NCBI RefSeq assembly: GCF_001657475.1
Contig: NZ_LXEY01000017.1
Span: forward strand, 1-64,000
Length of the DNA: 64,000 nucleotides
DNA from: Enteractinococcus helveticum
GTDB lineage: Bacteria; Actinomycetota; Actinomycetes; Actinomycetales; Micrococcaceae
Direction: 5' to 3'
Program-made: the position numbers and the translations under genes
Notes under the pieces: generated by a model
Told to the model about the DNA's origin: nothing
Seen by the model: only the letters and a program-made list of their open reading frames with translations
Database searches by the model: none
Shown: piece by piece, positions 1 through 8,925 of the stretch
Numbering within the stretch: the first letter of the stretch is position 1
Layout: each line of letters opens with the position of its first letter

Positions 1-165
1 CACAAATAAGCCCATGCACTCATCATAAACCGCCCAATTAGTGACCCAAAACGCAAACTCAAAACCCGCTGACTAGGCACGACACCTAACCCAACCGGAA
101 AATCAGCACTCACTTGTGCAAGTCAGGTCTGATCAACACCGCCAGGGCGGCAAGCAAGCTGCTGC

Positions 166-213
166 GAACACACAAAAGTGCCCCGCGAGTAGGCGGGGCA
201 CTTTTGTGTGTTC
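166..213. terminator. Strong hairpin, likely intrinsic terminator
   Basis: Two perfectly complementary 21-base arms (166-186 and 193-213) flank a 6-base loop. The stem has a GC core (gtgccccgc) and A/T-rich outer flanks, so it can terminate transcription in either direction. It lies 33 bases beyond the stop codon of the leftward gene at 247-840 and probably ends that transcript. The rest of 1-246 holds no gene that I can support. Confidence 0.85.
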
Positions 214-246
214 GTTTGACGCAATGCGTCGCCTCAAGCAGGCGAG

Positions 247-840
247 TTAGGCAGCTTTGCGCACTGTACGGGCCGCTTTACGAGCAGCTTTGCGTTCCTC
301 GCGGGCTGCTTCTCGAGCGGCTTCGAGCGCTTTCTGCTGCTCTTCGCGGGCGCTGTGGATTGCTTCAACTTTTTGTTCTTTTGCATCATGAATCTTCGCG
401 GCACGGCGTTTCGCGGATCTGCGACGACGTGATGAAGTGTTCAACAGTGAATCAATAATCATCGACGCACCAGCGCCAAGCATCCAAACGTCCTTGGCAA
501 CCGGGGTGCCTTCCTGCGTTGGCCGCACACCGTCGTCCTGAGTCATACCAGGGGTGTTGAGATACATGTTGAGCATGCCGGCGGAAAACGCACTGAGCGC
601 AGCTCCCGCAAACCAGCCCGGAACTTTCGGAATCAATTGTGCTGCTCCCACACCGATTTCGGTGGCCGCGATGAACTTACGGAACGCAGCAGGCGACATA
701 TCAGCCAGTACGGGGACACCATTGGAGGCCATCTGTTGCAGACCTTCGGCTTCTTCATCCGACAAGCTGAGCTTGGAAATACCAGAGTTCAGGACAAAAG
801 CACCGGTGGTCAAACGTATTGGCAGCTGAGCTAAGCTCAT
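247..840 (-). CDS. DoxX-like small membrane protein with basic Ala/Arg/Lys tail
   Basis: A 197-residue protein. The N-terminal two thirds resemble the actinobacterial DoxX-like membrane family: a LTTGAFVLNSG start, then hydrophobic segments near residues 50-90 and 115-135. The last 60 or so residues form a highly charged Arg/Lys/Glu/Ala helix, probably cytoplasmic, that could be a coiled coil or could bind nucleic acid or acidic lipid. I chose the ATG at 840 because GGAAGG stands just upstream; a longer open frame to 1047 has no ribosome site and reads into the trmB 5' region. Function is unknown. DoxX relatives are often tied to redox or quinone processes, but nothing here proves that. Confidence 0.7.
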   Translation of the reverse strand: MSLAQLPIRLTTGAFVLNSGISKLSLSDEEAEGLQQMASNGVPVLADMSPAAFRKFIAATEIGVGAAQLIPKVPGWFAGAALSAFSAGMLNMYLNTPGMTQDDGVRPTQEGTPVAKDVWMLGAGASMIIDSLLNTSSRRRRSAKRRAAKIHDAKEQKVEAIHSAREEQQKALEAAREAAREERKAARKAARTVRKAA

Positions 841-1024
841 AAGTCTTCCTTCCATTCGGGACTCGTTATGGTTAACTGTAATACTTTCTTGACCAAATCC
901 AACACGTTCCATATGCGCACAGGCTGCACACGCGACACAGGCAAGCTCACGGAGTTCCGCCACGGGGCATGAACATGCCAATTCGCAAGAAGCATCCGCG
1001 CCGCGCACCCTGTGAACATACGCC

Positions 1025-2008
1025 ATGCGAAAGACCAAAAACACCACTATGACGCCGACTTCTGATCACCCTAAAACCCCAAACACTCCTCAAGACCCAA
1101 TGCCGACACACCCGCAGAACGACGACGAAAGCCCGCGCGACCCAAATCTGATCGATGCGATCCCCAAGGGCTACCAGCAAATCCAAACCCGTGAGGGCGT
1201 CAAGATTGTGCGTGACGGTCCGGTGTCTTTCGTGCGGCGTGAATTATCCATGTCCCCGACCCGACAACGCCTGTGGCAAGATCATCTGGGGACGACGATT
1301 CTGCCGGTTACCCGTACCTTTGCCGATACGTCCGTGGCCCCGCAGTCACACCTGAGTGTGCCTGACGTCTGGGGACAGGCAGGACCACTCATCGTCGACA
1401 TCGGTGTGGGCCATGGCGAATCGACTTTTGCCGGTGCGGTGCAACATCCTCAAGCCAACTTTTTGGCCGTGGAGGTTTATCGTCCGGGATTGGCCAAACT
1501 CCTGGACCGTGTGGTGACCGATGGGTTGACCAATGTGCGAATGGTCGAGGCGAACGCCCCCGAGGTACTTGACCACATGTTACCGGCCGGTTCTGCGCAG
1601 GAAATCTGGATCTTTTTCTCTGATCCGTGGCAGAAGAACCGCTATCACAAGCGCAGACTGATTCAACCAAAATTCTTAGATCAGGTAGCCCGTGCGCTGA
1701 CACCCGGAGGGGTCTTGCGGTTGGCCACCGACTGGTCAAATTACGCCGCCCAGATGCGTGAGGTTGCCGATGCGCATCCAGCCTTTGAAAACCTTCACCC
1801 GGGACGCTTGGCCGGACCGGACTCACCATTAACACTGGCCCGGTTGCACGGCACCGATGATGACACGCCGCAACCTCTGGAGGAAGCCTTGGACGACGTC
1901 GGTGGTTGGGCCCCGCGGTTTGAGACTCGTCCGGTCACAAGCTTTGAGGCCAAAGCCCAGCGTGCCGGTCGATATATCTTTGACTTGACGTACCGAAAGA
2001 TCAGCTAA
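1025..2008 (+). CDS. trmB: tRNA (guanine-N7-)-methyltransferase TrmB
   Basis: Transfers a methyl group from S-adenosylmethionine to N7 of G46 in the tRNA variable loop. The Rossmann SAM site VDIGVGHGES and the family signature FSDPWQKNRYHKRRL are both present, followed by GGVLRLATDW. The 327-residue frame is longer than most TrmB proteins because of a Pro/Asp/Thr-rich N-terminal tail of about 55 residues that looks disordered. The start is uncertain: ATG 1025 has no clear ribosome site, and ATGs at 1049 and 1100 are also in frame. The gene is divergent from the DoxX-like gene and convergent with hspR. Confidence 0.93.
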   Translation: MRKTKNTTMTPTSDHPKTPNTPQDPMPTHPQNDDESPRDPNLIDAIPKGYQQIQTREGVKIVRDGPVSFVRRELSMSPTRQRLWQDHLGTTILPVTRTFADTSVAPQSHLSVPDVWGQAGPLIVDIGVGHGESTFAGAVQHPQANFLAVEVYRPGLAKLLDRVVTDGLTNVRMVEANAPEVLDHMLPAGSAQEIWIFFSDPWQKNRYHKRRLIQPKFLDQVARALTPGGVLRLATDWSNYAAQMREVADAHPAFENLHPGRLAGPDSPLTLARLHGTDDDTPQPLEEALDDVGGWAPRFETRPVTSFEAKAQRAGRYIFDLTYRKIS

Positions 2009-2161
2009 AGCAACAACCCCATCCATGGGTGACTTTCCCCCTCCTGCAGCGAGCATCGTGCGTTCTACATTAGGAAAGACACCGCTCCCCCAGGTCGGCT
2101 GGATGGCCGATTGTGGAAAAGGTACCCTGAGCAGCTTTGCTGTGGATAACAGCCATAACAA

Positions 2162-2196
2162 AACAGCCGGAGCCTGTTGAATAGGTTCCGGCTGTT
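2162..2196. terminator. Bidirectional terminator between trmB and hspR
   Basis: Thirteen-base arms (2162-2174 and 2184-2196) pair with one G-U position around a 9-base loop. The hairpin lies between the convergent trmB and hspR stop codons and can serve both. The rest of the gap 2009-2246 shows no gene. Confidence 0.7.
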
Positions 2197-2246
2197 GCAT
2201 GACAAATTGATCCAGTCCGCGCGCTCAGGCGCACGATGAAGACAGC

Positions 2247-2783
2247 CTAGCGGGGCAGGGCAAAACGTGGACGGTTCAGCGCATATTGCGGTTTGGACTG
2301 TTCCAGGGCGAACATGACAGCTTGTTCTACCCGATCGCGATCGAAGCGCCTGCGACGACGCTCTTCGCGGTAGGCGGCAACGGCGTCGTCGTCATGATGC
2401 TGATTGGAGGCGTCAGGACCATGAATATTCGTGGTCACGCCCGAGGATCCTGCGGTAAAGGTACGAGAGAAGGAGACGTGAGAACGCATCACCGTAATTT
2501 GGTCGACCAGGTCGCCCACCGTATCGCGGAGCTCTTGGACCTCGGCCTCAAGCTCGACGATACGGCGGATACCCTCCAGGGAGACACCGTCACGGGACAA
2601 CGATTGGATACGCCGCAGTCGCCGGACATCTTCGGCGGAGTATCGGCGTTGGCCGCCAGCCTGGCGCGCAGGCACCACCAATCCCATGCGATCGTATTGG
2701 CGCAGGGTTTGGGGGTGCATGTCGGCCAGCTGGGCTGCCACCGAAATGACGTAAACCGGATCGTGTTTGTGACGGTTGACCAT
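2247..2783 (-). CDS. hspR: Heat-shock repressor HspR (MerR family)
   Basis: Represses the dnaK operon by binding HAIR inverted repeats, with DnaK as co-repressor in characterised actinobacteria. The N-terminal MerR winged helix is clear (PVYVISVAAQLADMHPQTLRQYDR, about residues 9-32, then a GGQRRYS wing), followed by a short coiled coil (about 75-100). The C-terminal half is a less conserved charged region. It is the last gene of dnaK-grpE-dnaJ-hspR, and its ATG overlaps the dnaJ stop as TAATG, so the two are translationally coupled. Two HAIR-like sites before dnaK make autoregulation very likely. Confidence 0.95.
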   Translation of the reverse strand: MVNRHKHDPVYVISVAAQLADMHPQTLRQYDRMGLVVPARQAGGQRRYSAEDVRRLRRIQSLSRDGVSLEGIRRIVELEAEVQELRDTVGDLVDQITVMRSHVSFSRTFTAGSSGVTTNIHGPDASNQHHDDDAVAAYREERRRRRFDRDRVEQAVMFALEQSKPQYALNRPRFALPR

Positions 2784-3739
2784 TACAACTTAGCCTTCTT
2801 TATCAGCTCAGCCCGAGGGTCGATGTCTGCGGTGGCCGCCCGATACGCTTCGACGGCGGCGTGTGCCTCATCGTTCAGGTTGGCCGGCACCTCGATGACC
2901 AGTTCCACCAAGAGGTCACCGGTACGTTTTGCAGTTTTCACGCCTCGTCCGCGCAACCGCAGGACACGGCCCGACGACGACCCAGCGGGAACACCGATTT
3001 TCACGGTGCCATCCAGGGTTGGTACCTCGATCGTAGTACCCAGTACGGCTTCGTCGAAAGAGACGGGCACCTTGAGGCGAATGTTGTAGTCATCGCGTTC
3101 AAATACCGGGTGGGAAGCGACCGAGACTTTGACCATCAGGTCGCCTCGACCGCCGGTGCCTTGTTGGCCTTTGCCCTTGACACGCACCGTTTGACCGTCT
3201 TTGACGCCGGACGGCACGCGCACCTCGGTGGGCGCACCATAACCGGTGTTCACCTTGGTGGTCGTGCCGCGAATGGCATCGGCGAAGCTAATGGTGATGG
3301 CGCTTTTCAAATCGGCACCCTTGGTCGGGGCTTGTTGGAATCCGCCAAAGCTCTGGCCGCCTGCGCCTCCGCCGCCGAAACCACCGAACACGTCGCTAAA
3401 TCCAGAGTGTCGTCCCCCGCCAGCTTGGCCAAACAGACCAGAGAAGATATCTTCGAATCCCCCGGCGTTGCCACCACCGGGTGCGGTAAAGCGCGCACCT
3501 GAAGCACCCATGGCACGCAGTTGATCGTATTCTTGACGCTGCTTGGGATCCGATAACACCGTGTTGGCTTCGGTGATCTCTTTGAAGCGTTGCTCCGCGG
3601 CGGCGTCGCCGGGATTAGCATCGGGGTGATACTTGCGAGCAAGCTTGCGGTAGGCCTTTTTGATCTGCTCTGCGCTAGCGTTTTTATCAACGCCCAAAAT
3701 GGCGTAGAAATCCTTTTCTAGCCAATCTTGAGAGGCCAT
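2783..3739 (-). CDS. dnaJ: DnaJ-type co-chaperone without zinc-finger domain
   Basis: Stimulates the DnaK ATPase and delivers clients. The J domain (about residues 8-75) carries the catalytic HPD at 38-40, followed by a Gly/Phe-rich linker (about 80-135) and the two beta-barrel C-terminal substrate domains. The four CxxCxGxG zinc motifs of classical type I DnaJ are absent, so this is a type II (CbpA-like) layout of 318 residues sitting in the dnaK operon. CAGGAGGG precedes the ATG. It lies 15 bases after grpE and overlaps hspR by one base. A zinc-finger DnaJ may exist elsewhere in the genome. Confidence 0.93.
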   Translation of the reverse strand: MASQDWLEKDFYAILGVDKNASAEQIKKAYRKLARKYHPDANPGDAAAEQRFKEITEANTVLSDPKQRQEYDQLRAMGASGARFTAPGGGNAGGFEDIFSGLFGQAGGGRHSGFSDVFGGFGGGGAGGQSFGGFQQAPTKGADLKSAITISFADAIRGTTTKVNTGYGAPTEVRVPSGVKDGQTVRVKGKGQQGTGGRGDLMVKVSVASHPVFERDDYNIRLKVPVSFDEAVLGTTIEVPTLDGTVKIGVPAGSSSGRVLRLRGRGVKTAKRTGDLLVELVIEVPANLNDEAHAAVEAYRAATADIDPRAELIKKAKL

Positions 3740-3754
3740 GGAATCTCCCTCCTG

Positions 3755-4411
3755 TTATTCATTACCAGCGGAGACCATAACCTGGGCAGCGCGCAGTACG
3801 CGTTCGTTGTACAGGTATCCGTTGCGGAATACTTGGACGATGTGCTCGGCATCAACCTCTTGTGATGGTTGGCGCAGCATCGCTTCGTGGTGCGCTGGAT
3901 CAAACGGCTCGCCCACCAGCGTCTCGCCGTCCTGTTTCACCAGGCCCACACCCTCAAGGGTGGTCAAAAGTTTGCGCGCAATAGCAGCAAATGGGCCGTC
4001 GAGGTCGCCTGCGGCATCTGCGGCATCAATGTCGTCAAGTACTGGCAGCAAGGATTCCAGCATCGAGAACTTGGCGTTGTCTTTGGCGACGTCACGGTCG
4101 CGGTCGACACGGCGGCGATAGTTCACGAATTCGGCTTGCAACCGCTGGAGGTCTTCGCGCAGCTCGGCGGCCTGATCGGTATCGGCTGACGGCTCTGGAG
4201 CCTCTTGCTCAGATGCTTGCGCTGAAGCAGCGTTGAGGATGTCTTCAACCTGCGACAGCGGATCGGCGTGTTCCGACGACGCCTGCTCAGCTTCAGCAGA
4301 CTCGGCCTCGGTATCCGATTGGTCGCGCAGCTGCCCGGTTTCTGGGTCGATACGGCGTTTATCGGTGAAGCGGATCGGTTCTTGGTCTTCGTTGTGTGGC
4401 TGATCGGTCAT
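3755..4411 (-). CDS. grpE: Nucleotide exchange factor GrpE
   Basis: Releases ADP from DnaK. The 218-residue protein has a disordered acidic N-terminus (about 1-75), a long coiled-coil helix (LREDLQRLQAEFVNYRRRVDRD, about 85-106) and the C-terminal beta domain with the family pattern DPAHHEAM and VRNGYLYNERVLRAA-like FRNGYLYNERVLRAA. I chose ATG 4411 because AAGGAG stands just before it; the frame extends 9 codons further upstream without a ribosome site. It is the second gene of the heat-shock operon. Confidence 0.95.
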   Translation of the reverse strand: MTDQPHNEDQEPIRFTDKRRIDPETGQLRDQSDTEAESAEAEQASSEHADPLSQVEDILNAASAQASEQEAPEPSADTDQAAELREDLQRLQAEFVNYRRRVDRDRDVAKDNAKFSMLESLLPVLDDIDAADAAGDLDGPFAAIARKLLTTLEGVGLVKQDGETLVGEPFDPAHHEAMLRQPSQEVDAEHIVQVFRNGYLYNERVLRAAQVMVSAGNE

Positions 4412-4440
4412 GATAATTCTCCTTGAAAAACTTAACACGC

Positions 4441-4467
4441 GAGGCCGGCCGGAAACCGGCCGGCCTC
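4441..4467 (-). terminator. Intra-operon hairpin between dnaK and grpE
   Basis: Perfect 12-base arms of G/C (4441-4452 and 4456-4467) around a 3-base loop, between the dnaK stop and the grpE ribosome site. Read leftward it is followed by GCGTGTTAAGTTTTTC. It could be a partial terminator or an mRNA-stabilising 3' structure that keeps dnaK transcript above the downstream genes. Confidence 0.6.
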
Positions 4468-4503
4468 GGTTACAAACGTTGAGCAGCTCAACGATGAAGA
4501 AGG

Positions 4504-6348
4504 TTACTTCTTTTCGTCTTCGTCGATAACTTCGGCGTCAACGATGTCTTCGTCGTCCTGGGTAGCGTCAGCGTCAGGCTGTGCGCCCTCCTGCTGCGAG
4601 GATGCATACAGTGCTTCACCAATCTTGGTTTGGGACTGCTGCAGTTTCTCGAATGCCGCCTGGATTTCGTCGTCGTTATCCTGTTTTTCAAGGGCTGCCT
4701 TGAGCGCGTCGACGTCGGCCTGAACCTCGGTCTTGACGTCTTCTGGCAGTTTGTCGTCGTTGTCTTTGAGTAGCTTGTCGACCGAGTACGCCGTGGTTTC
4801 AGCAGCGTTGCGGGCCTCGGCGGCTTCGCGGCGCTTCTTGTCTTCCTCAGCGTGGGCTTCGGCGTCTTTGACCATGCGATCGATTTCATCATCCGATAGC
4901 GAGGTGCCACCGGTAATGGTCATCGACTGCTCGGTCCCGGTTGCGCCGTCCTTGGCGGAGACGTGGACAATACCGTTGGCGTCGATGTCGAAGGTGACCT
5001 CGATCTGTGGGACACCGCGTGGGGCCGGTGCAATACCGGTCAGCTGGAAGTTGCCCAGTGGCTTATTGTCACGGGTGAATTCGCGTTCACCCTGGTAGAC
5101 CTGGATATCCACCGATGGCTGGTTGTCATCAGCGGTGGTGAAGGTCTCGGAGCGCTTGGTTGGGATCGCGGTGTTGCGCTCGATCAGTTTGGCCATCACG
5201 CCACCCTTGGTTTCGATACCCAAAGACAGTGGAGTGACGTCGATCAGCAGTACGTCTTTACGTTCACCGGCAAGCACGCCAGCCTGGATGGCCGCACCCA
5301 CGGCGACAACCTCATCTGGGTTGACACCTTTATTCGGTTCTTTGCCACCGGCCAGTTTCTGAACGAGTTCAGCAACGGCTGGCATACGGGTCGAGCCACC
5401 AACCAGCACAACGTGGTCAATGTCCGAAACCGAGACGCCGGCTTCCTTGATGACGTCTTCGAATGGGCGACGGGTGCGTTCCAGTAGATGCGAGGTCATG
5501 TCCTCGAATTTGGCGCGCGAGAGGTGCTCATCCAGGTGGACCGGACCGTTTTCGGTCACGGACAGGTACTGCAGCGAGATGTTGGTCGAGGTTGCCGAGG
5601 ACAGTTCTTTCTTGGCCTGTTCTGCGGCTTCCTTCAGACGCTGCAGGGCGATTTTGTCCTTGGACAGGTCGGCACCGGAAGCCTTGGCCTGATCCAGCAG
5701 CCAGTCAACGACAACCTGGTCCCAGTCGTCGCCACCCAGACGATTGTCACCGGCGGTGGAGCGAACCTGAATGGTCGAGAAATCGTCGTCGTCCTTGCCA
5801 ACTTCCAGCAGGGAGACGTCGAACGTACCGCCACCGAGGTCAAAGACCAGGATCAGTTCGTCTTCTTTACCGCGTTCCAGACCGTAGGCCAGAGCGGCAG
5901 AGGTTGGTTCGTTGATAATACGTGAGACGTTCAGACCGGCAATTTCGCCGGCTTCTTTGGTGGCCTGGCGTTCGGCGTCGTTGAAGTATGCCGGCACGGT
6001 AATGACGGCGTCGGAGACCTTTTCGCCAAGGTACTCTTCGGCGTCGTGCTTGAGCTTCATCAAAATGCGAGCCGAGATTTCCTGGGCGGTGTACGTCTTG
6101 TCGTCAATTTCGGCTTTCCAGTCGGTACCCATGTGACGCTTGACCGAAGAAATGGTGCGTTCTGGGTTGTTGACGGCCTGGCGCTTGGCGATATCGCCGG
6201 TGAGGACTTCGCCGCCCTTGGTGAATGCGACCACTGATGGGGTGGTGCGAGCACCTTCGGCGTTGGCGATAACGGTTGGGTCGCCACCTTCCAGTACAGC
6301 AACCACCGAGTTGGTGGTACCCAGGTCAATACCTACAGCACGTGACAT
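4504..6348 (-). CDS. dnaK: Chaperone DnaK (Hsp70)
   Basis: ATP-driven folding chaperone of 614 residues. The nucleotide-binding domain opens with GIDLGTTNS (6-14) and includes the phosphate loops [10 protein letters not shown] and VGGSTRMP; the substrate domain has the [14 protein letters not shown] linker; the alpha-helical lid ends in a Gln/Asp-rich tail and EDEKK. ATG 6348 gives the conserved [10 protein letters not shown] start and is preceded by AAAGGA; the frame runs 42 codons further up but only into the promoter. First gene of the heat-shock operon, with two HAIR-like operators 64-137 bases upstream. Confidence 0.97.
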   Translation of the reverse strand: MSRAVGIDLGTTNSVVAVLEGGDPTVIANAEGARTTPSVVAFTKGGEVLTGDIAKRQAVNNPERTISSVKRHMGTDWKAEIDDKTYTAQEISARILMKLKHDAEEYLGEKVSDAVITVPAYFNDAERQATKEAGEIAGLNVSRIINEPTSAALAYGLERGKEDELILVFDLGGGTFDVSLLEVGKDDDDFSTIQVRSTAGDNRLGGDDWDQVVVDWLLDQAKASGADLSKDKIALQRLKEAAEQAKKELSSATSTNISLQYLSVTENGPVHLDEHLSRAKFEDMTSHLLERTRRPFEDVIKEAGVSVSDIDHVVLVGGSTRMPAVAELVQKLAGGKEPNKGVNPDEVVAVGAAIQAGVLAGERKDVLLIDVTPLSLGIETKGGVMAKLIERNTAIPTKRSETFTTADDNQPSVDIQVYQGEREFTRDNKPLGNFQLTGIAPAPRGVPQIEVTFDIDANGIVHVSAKDGATGTEQSMTITGGTSLSDDEIDRMVKDAEAHAEEDKKRREAAEARNAAETTAYSVDKLLKDNDDKLPEDVKTEVQADVDALKAALEKQDNDDEIQAAFEKLQQSQTKIGEALYASSQQEGAQPDADATQDDEDIVDAEVIDEDEKK

Positions 6349-6411
6349 ATGGGAATCCTTTCGTAGCAAATACTTTTGCAGTATTTCTGTTGCAATGCTC
6401 TGAGCCCACTC

Positions 6412-6432
6412 CTTGAGCTCTCTACACTCAAG
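6412..6432 (-). promoter_or_regulatory. HAIR operator (HspR site) 1
   Basis: CTTGAGC-N7-ACTCAAG matches the HspR consensus CTTGAGT-N7-ACTCAAG at 13 of 14 arm positions. It sits 64 bases upstream of the dnaK start, in the operon that encodes HspR. Confidence 0.88.
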
Positions 6433-6464
6433 GTGCCACAGATTGCGACGCTGTGTCAAATAAA

Positions 6465-6485
6465 CCTGAGTCAAGCAGGCTCAAC
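6465..6485 (-). promoter_or_regulatory. HAIR-like operator 2, degenerate
   Basis: CCTGAGT-N7-GCTCAAC matches the HAIR consensus at 11 of 14 arm positions, with the correct 7-base spacer. Its centre lies 53 bases (about five helical turns) from that of the stronger site, so HspR dimers would bind on the same face of the DNA. Confidence 0.65.
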
Positions 6486-6598
6486 TTTTACCTGTTATCT
6501 ACAGCGCCGCTAAACCCGGTTTTATTCCGTGCCGCAGGACAATGGAGTTTGCATATACACGCTGTGACGGGATCATCGACCGGTGCATCATGGTGGCC

Positions 6599-6604
6599 TA
6601 GCAT
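6599..6604 (+). promoter_or_regulatory. Leaderless -10 (TAGCAT) for the P-loop kinase
   Basis: TAGCAT ends 6 nt before the ATG at 6611, where transcription would begin at the start codon itself. No Shine-Dalgarno sequence is present. Confidence 0.5.
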
Positions 6605-6610
6605 AGAGTC

Positions 6611-7246
6611 ATGTCACGCTACTCCGCCGCTCGTCCGCTCATTATTGGTATCGACGGCCGTTCTGGATCAGGCAAAACGGTGTTGTCGAAAGTCCTAGCC
6701 GACAGTCTCTCGGGTCACCACGAGGTCACTGTGCTGCGGCTGGAAGACTTTTATCACGGCTGGGACGGGCTGACCACTGGCATCGAAAAATTTAGCCAAG
6801 ACGTCCTACCTGCCTTAGCCGCAGGCGAAACTGCCACGTATCAAACCTGGGATTGGAATGCGCCGGACACGCTGGACGGCGGGCCCGGACCGGTTGTGAC
6901 AACCCGGCCAACCGAGGTCATAATCTGCGAGGGTGTAGGCATCGGAGCCCGCCCCAACCGCGAATACCTGGACGTGCTGATCTGGCTGCGAGTGCCCGAT
7001 AAGGTCCGGCATAAACGCGCCATGGGACGCGACGGCGAAACCTACCGGGCCCACTGGGATCGCTGGGCAGCTCAGGAGCGCGCCATGTTGGATCAAGATC
7101 AGATTTACGACGCCGCAGATCTGGTCCTGGTGGCCAATGAGCCCGATGAACGCCACCACACCTCGGCGCTGGCCGTTGTCCAAGCGATGTTGGCCTCCGG
7201 GCGCAGCCTGGAAGATCCTACACCCGCCGAGCAGCCTGATTCCTAA
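6611..7246 (+). CDS. Uridine-kinase-like P-loop ATP-binding protein
   Basis: A 211-residue P-loop phosphotransferase-like protein. Walker A is GRSGSGKT (about 16-23); LRLEDFYHGWDGL resembles the uridine kinase / phosphoribulokinase substrate loop; EVIICEGVG is the Walker B-like strand; IWLRVPDKVRHKRAMGRD resembles a lid with catalytic arginines. Actinobacteria commonly carry such short kinases annotated as ATP-binding or nucleoside kinase-like; the substrate is not proven. It probably starts leaderlessly. It is divergent from dnaK and convergent with cls. Confidence 0.8.
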   Translation: MSRYSAARPLIIGIDGRSGSGKTVLSKVLADSLSGHHEVTVLRLEDFYHGWDGLTTGIEKFSQDVLPALAAGETATYQTWDWNAPDTLDGGPGPVVTTRPTEVIICEGVGIGARPNREYLDVLIWLRVPDKVRHKRAMGRDGETYRAHWDRWAAQERAMLDQDQIYDAADLVLVANEPDERHHTSALAVVQAMLASGRSLEDPTPAEQPDS

Positions 7247-7289
7247 ACCCCGCGCATTGCCTCGGCTGTGCCGCAGCGCACGCCCGGGC

Positions 7290-8789
7290 TTATTGGAGCG
7301 CGGAGGTCAGCCGGAACACGTTATCTACCCAGCGGTGATAGCGCGGCCGGGCCAACCAGTCTTTGAGTAACAGGTGCTCACATTTGGCCTGATACATATC
7401 AATAATCGCATCGAGTTTGGCAACCTCCTCGGACCCGACCACCATCACGGTCAGCTCAGAGTTGAGCGAAAACGAGCGCATATCCATATTCGATGACCCA
7501 AAGACCCCGACGTCGTCGTCGATGGTAAACATTTTCGAGTGCAACACATCCGGGTCCGGGTAACGGTAGATGTGAATCCCGGCGCGCAACAGTTGCTCAT
7601 AATAGGACTGCTGGGCGTGTTGCACGGCCAACTGATCGGCGCGGCGCACCACCAACACCTCGACGCGCACCCCGCGCTGGGCGGCGGTGGTCAGGGCATA
7701 GAGCATGGAGTCATCGGGCACCAAATACGGGGTGACGACCCGAATAATTTCCTGGGCAGAATAGAAGAGGTGGTTGAATGCCCGCAGATTATTTTCGTGC
7801 GAAAAGCCCGGCCCGGAGGGAATGACCTGGGCTGCCGGGCCCTCGTGATCTTCAATTTCGGCTTCGGTCACATCGCGCAGTTCTTGGTGCAGTTGCTTGC
7901 CGGTTTCCGAGAACCAGTCGGTGGCAAATACGACGTCGAGCGAGGCGACCGTGGGCCCCTCGATCCTGGCCATCATATCCACCCAGTGGCGGTTGAGCCG
8001 GTGGGCCGAGGCCCGCTTATAGCCGGGTTCAATGAGATTGATTGACCCGGTGTAGCCTACGATGCCATCGACGACGACCATCTTGCGGTGGTTTCGCAGA
8101 TCCGGGCGTTGGTACTGACCGCGCCAGGGTCGCACCGGCATGAGCCGGAAGTACTCAATACCGGCGGCATCCAGGCGGGCTACCAGTTGCCGGTAGCCTT
8201 TGATTCGGGCGGTGCCGATGTGGTCAAAGAGCAACCGCACCTTCACGCCGCGGGCCACCGCCCGGGCCATCGCATCCAAGACCAGATCGGCGTAGCCGGC
8301 ACGGTGTTTCGGATCGGTACCGATGATATAGAACATCACGTTGACGTAGTCTTGGGCCCGGTCAATATCGGCGGCCATTTTCTGCAGCGTCAAGCGGTAA
8401 TCGGTGAGGTATTCAAATGAGTTACCGTCCAGCATGGGAAAACCCGTCAACCGACGGGTCAGTTTCGAATTTGCCGCCACATAATCCGGGGCCGCCCCCA
8501 CCTGGTCCGGCAGATCCAGGTGCGCGGTTGCCCGGCGCAGTTCCGAATTGACTGCAACCTGGCGCGAGCGGCGCTGACCGCCCAGCCGGAACGACCCAAA
8601 CGTCAAAAACAGCAGCAGACCGGGTAGCGGAAAGAAGAAAATAACCAACAGCCACGCCATGGCCACGGCAGGACGCCGGTTGCCCGGGACAATGCCTAAG
8701 AGCGCGATACGGATGGCAAAGTCGGCGGTTGTGAACAACGCACGCACCCAAAACGGGAAATCCGCCAAGTCAGCCACCGACCACATCAT
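7290..8789 (-). CDS. cls: Cardiolipin synthase (PLD superfamily)
   Basis: Joins phosphatidylglycerol molecules (or CDP-diacylglycerol plus PG) into cardiolipin at the membrane. The 499-residue protein has two N-terminal membrane segments (about 20-65, with the PLDc_N feature NRRPAVAMAWLL), then two phospholipase D domains with HKD motifs HRKMVVVD (H234, K236, D241) and HSKMFTID (H417, K419, D424). Both catalytic triads are intact. The ATG follows a TANNNT box by 6 nt and has no ribosome site, so translation is probably leaderless. Confidence 0.93.
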   Translation of the reverse strand: MMWSVADLADFPFWVRALFTTADFAIRIALLGIVPGNRRPAVAMAWLLVIFFFPLPGLLLFLTFGSFRLGGQRRSRQVAVNSELRRATAHLDLPDQVGAAPDYVAANSKLTRRLTGFPMLDGNSFEYLTDYRLTLQKMAADIDRAQDYVNVMFYIIGTDPKHRAGYADLVLDAMARAVARGVKVRLLFDHIGTARIKGYRQLVARLDAAGIEYFRLMPVRPWRGQYQRPDLRNHRKMVVVDGIVGYTGSINLIEPGYKRASAHRLNRHWVDMMARIEGPTVASLDVVFATDWFSETGKQLHQELRDVTEAEIEDHEGPAAQVIPSGPGFSHENNLRAFNHLFYSAQEIIRVVTPYLVPDDSMLYALTTAAQRGVRVEVLVVRRADQLAVQHAQQSYYEQLLRAGIHIYRYPDPDVLHSKMFTIDDDVGVFGSSNMDMRSFSLNSELTVMVVGSEEVAKLDAIIDMYQAKCEHLLLKDWLARPRYHRWVDNVFRLTSALQ

Positions 8790-8795
8790 GCCAAT

Positions 8796-8801
8796 AGTCT
8801 A
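8796..8801 (-). promoter_or_regulatory. Leaderless -10 (TAGACT) for cls
   Basis: On the minus strand TAGACT is followed by ATTGGC and then the cls ATG at 8789. The 6-nt gap and lack of a ribosome site fit a leaderless transcript. Confidence 0.55.
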
Positions 8802-8925
8802 AGCCACCGGCCAGGTCATCCCGGCTTCTGGGCACCCGAATATCAAATTTACGCACCCAACCGATTCCGATACAGTTGTATAGGGCTACAAACGGCTCAC
8901 CACACTTTCATATACAAGGGTGAAC

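Noticed and set aside
114..458. 114-codon frame near the left edge
   Set aside because: It runs through the terminator hairpin and opposite the DoxX-like gene; Arg/Cys/Leu-rich shadow composition.
2286..3502. Open frames of more than 200 codons opposite hspR and dnaJ
   Set aside because: They cover well-defined genes on the other strand and have unnatural composition.
4733..6237. Several long open frames on the plus strand opposite dnaK
   Set aside because: They are antiphase to a fully conserved dnaK, have no domain likeness and no ribosome sites; high-GC codon bias explains them.
8870..8900. TetR-type operator before the MMPL gene (ATACAGTTGTAT and TTGTA-N6-TACAA)
   Set aside because: The arms are only 5 bases and no regulator gene is adjacent; too weak to list as a feature.
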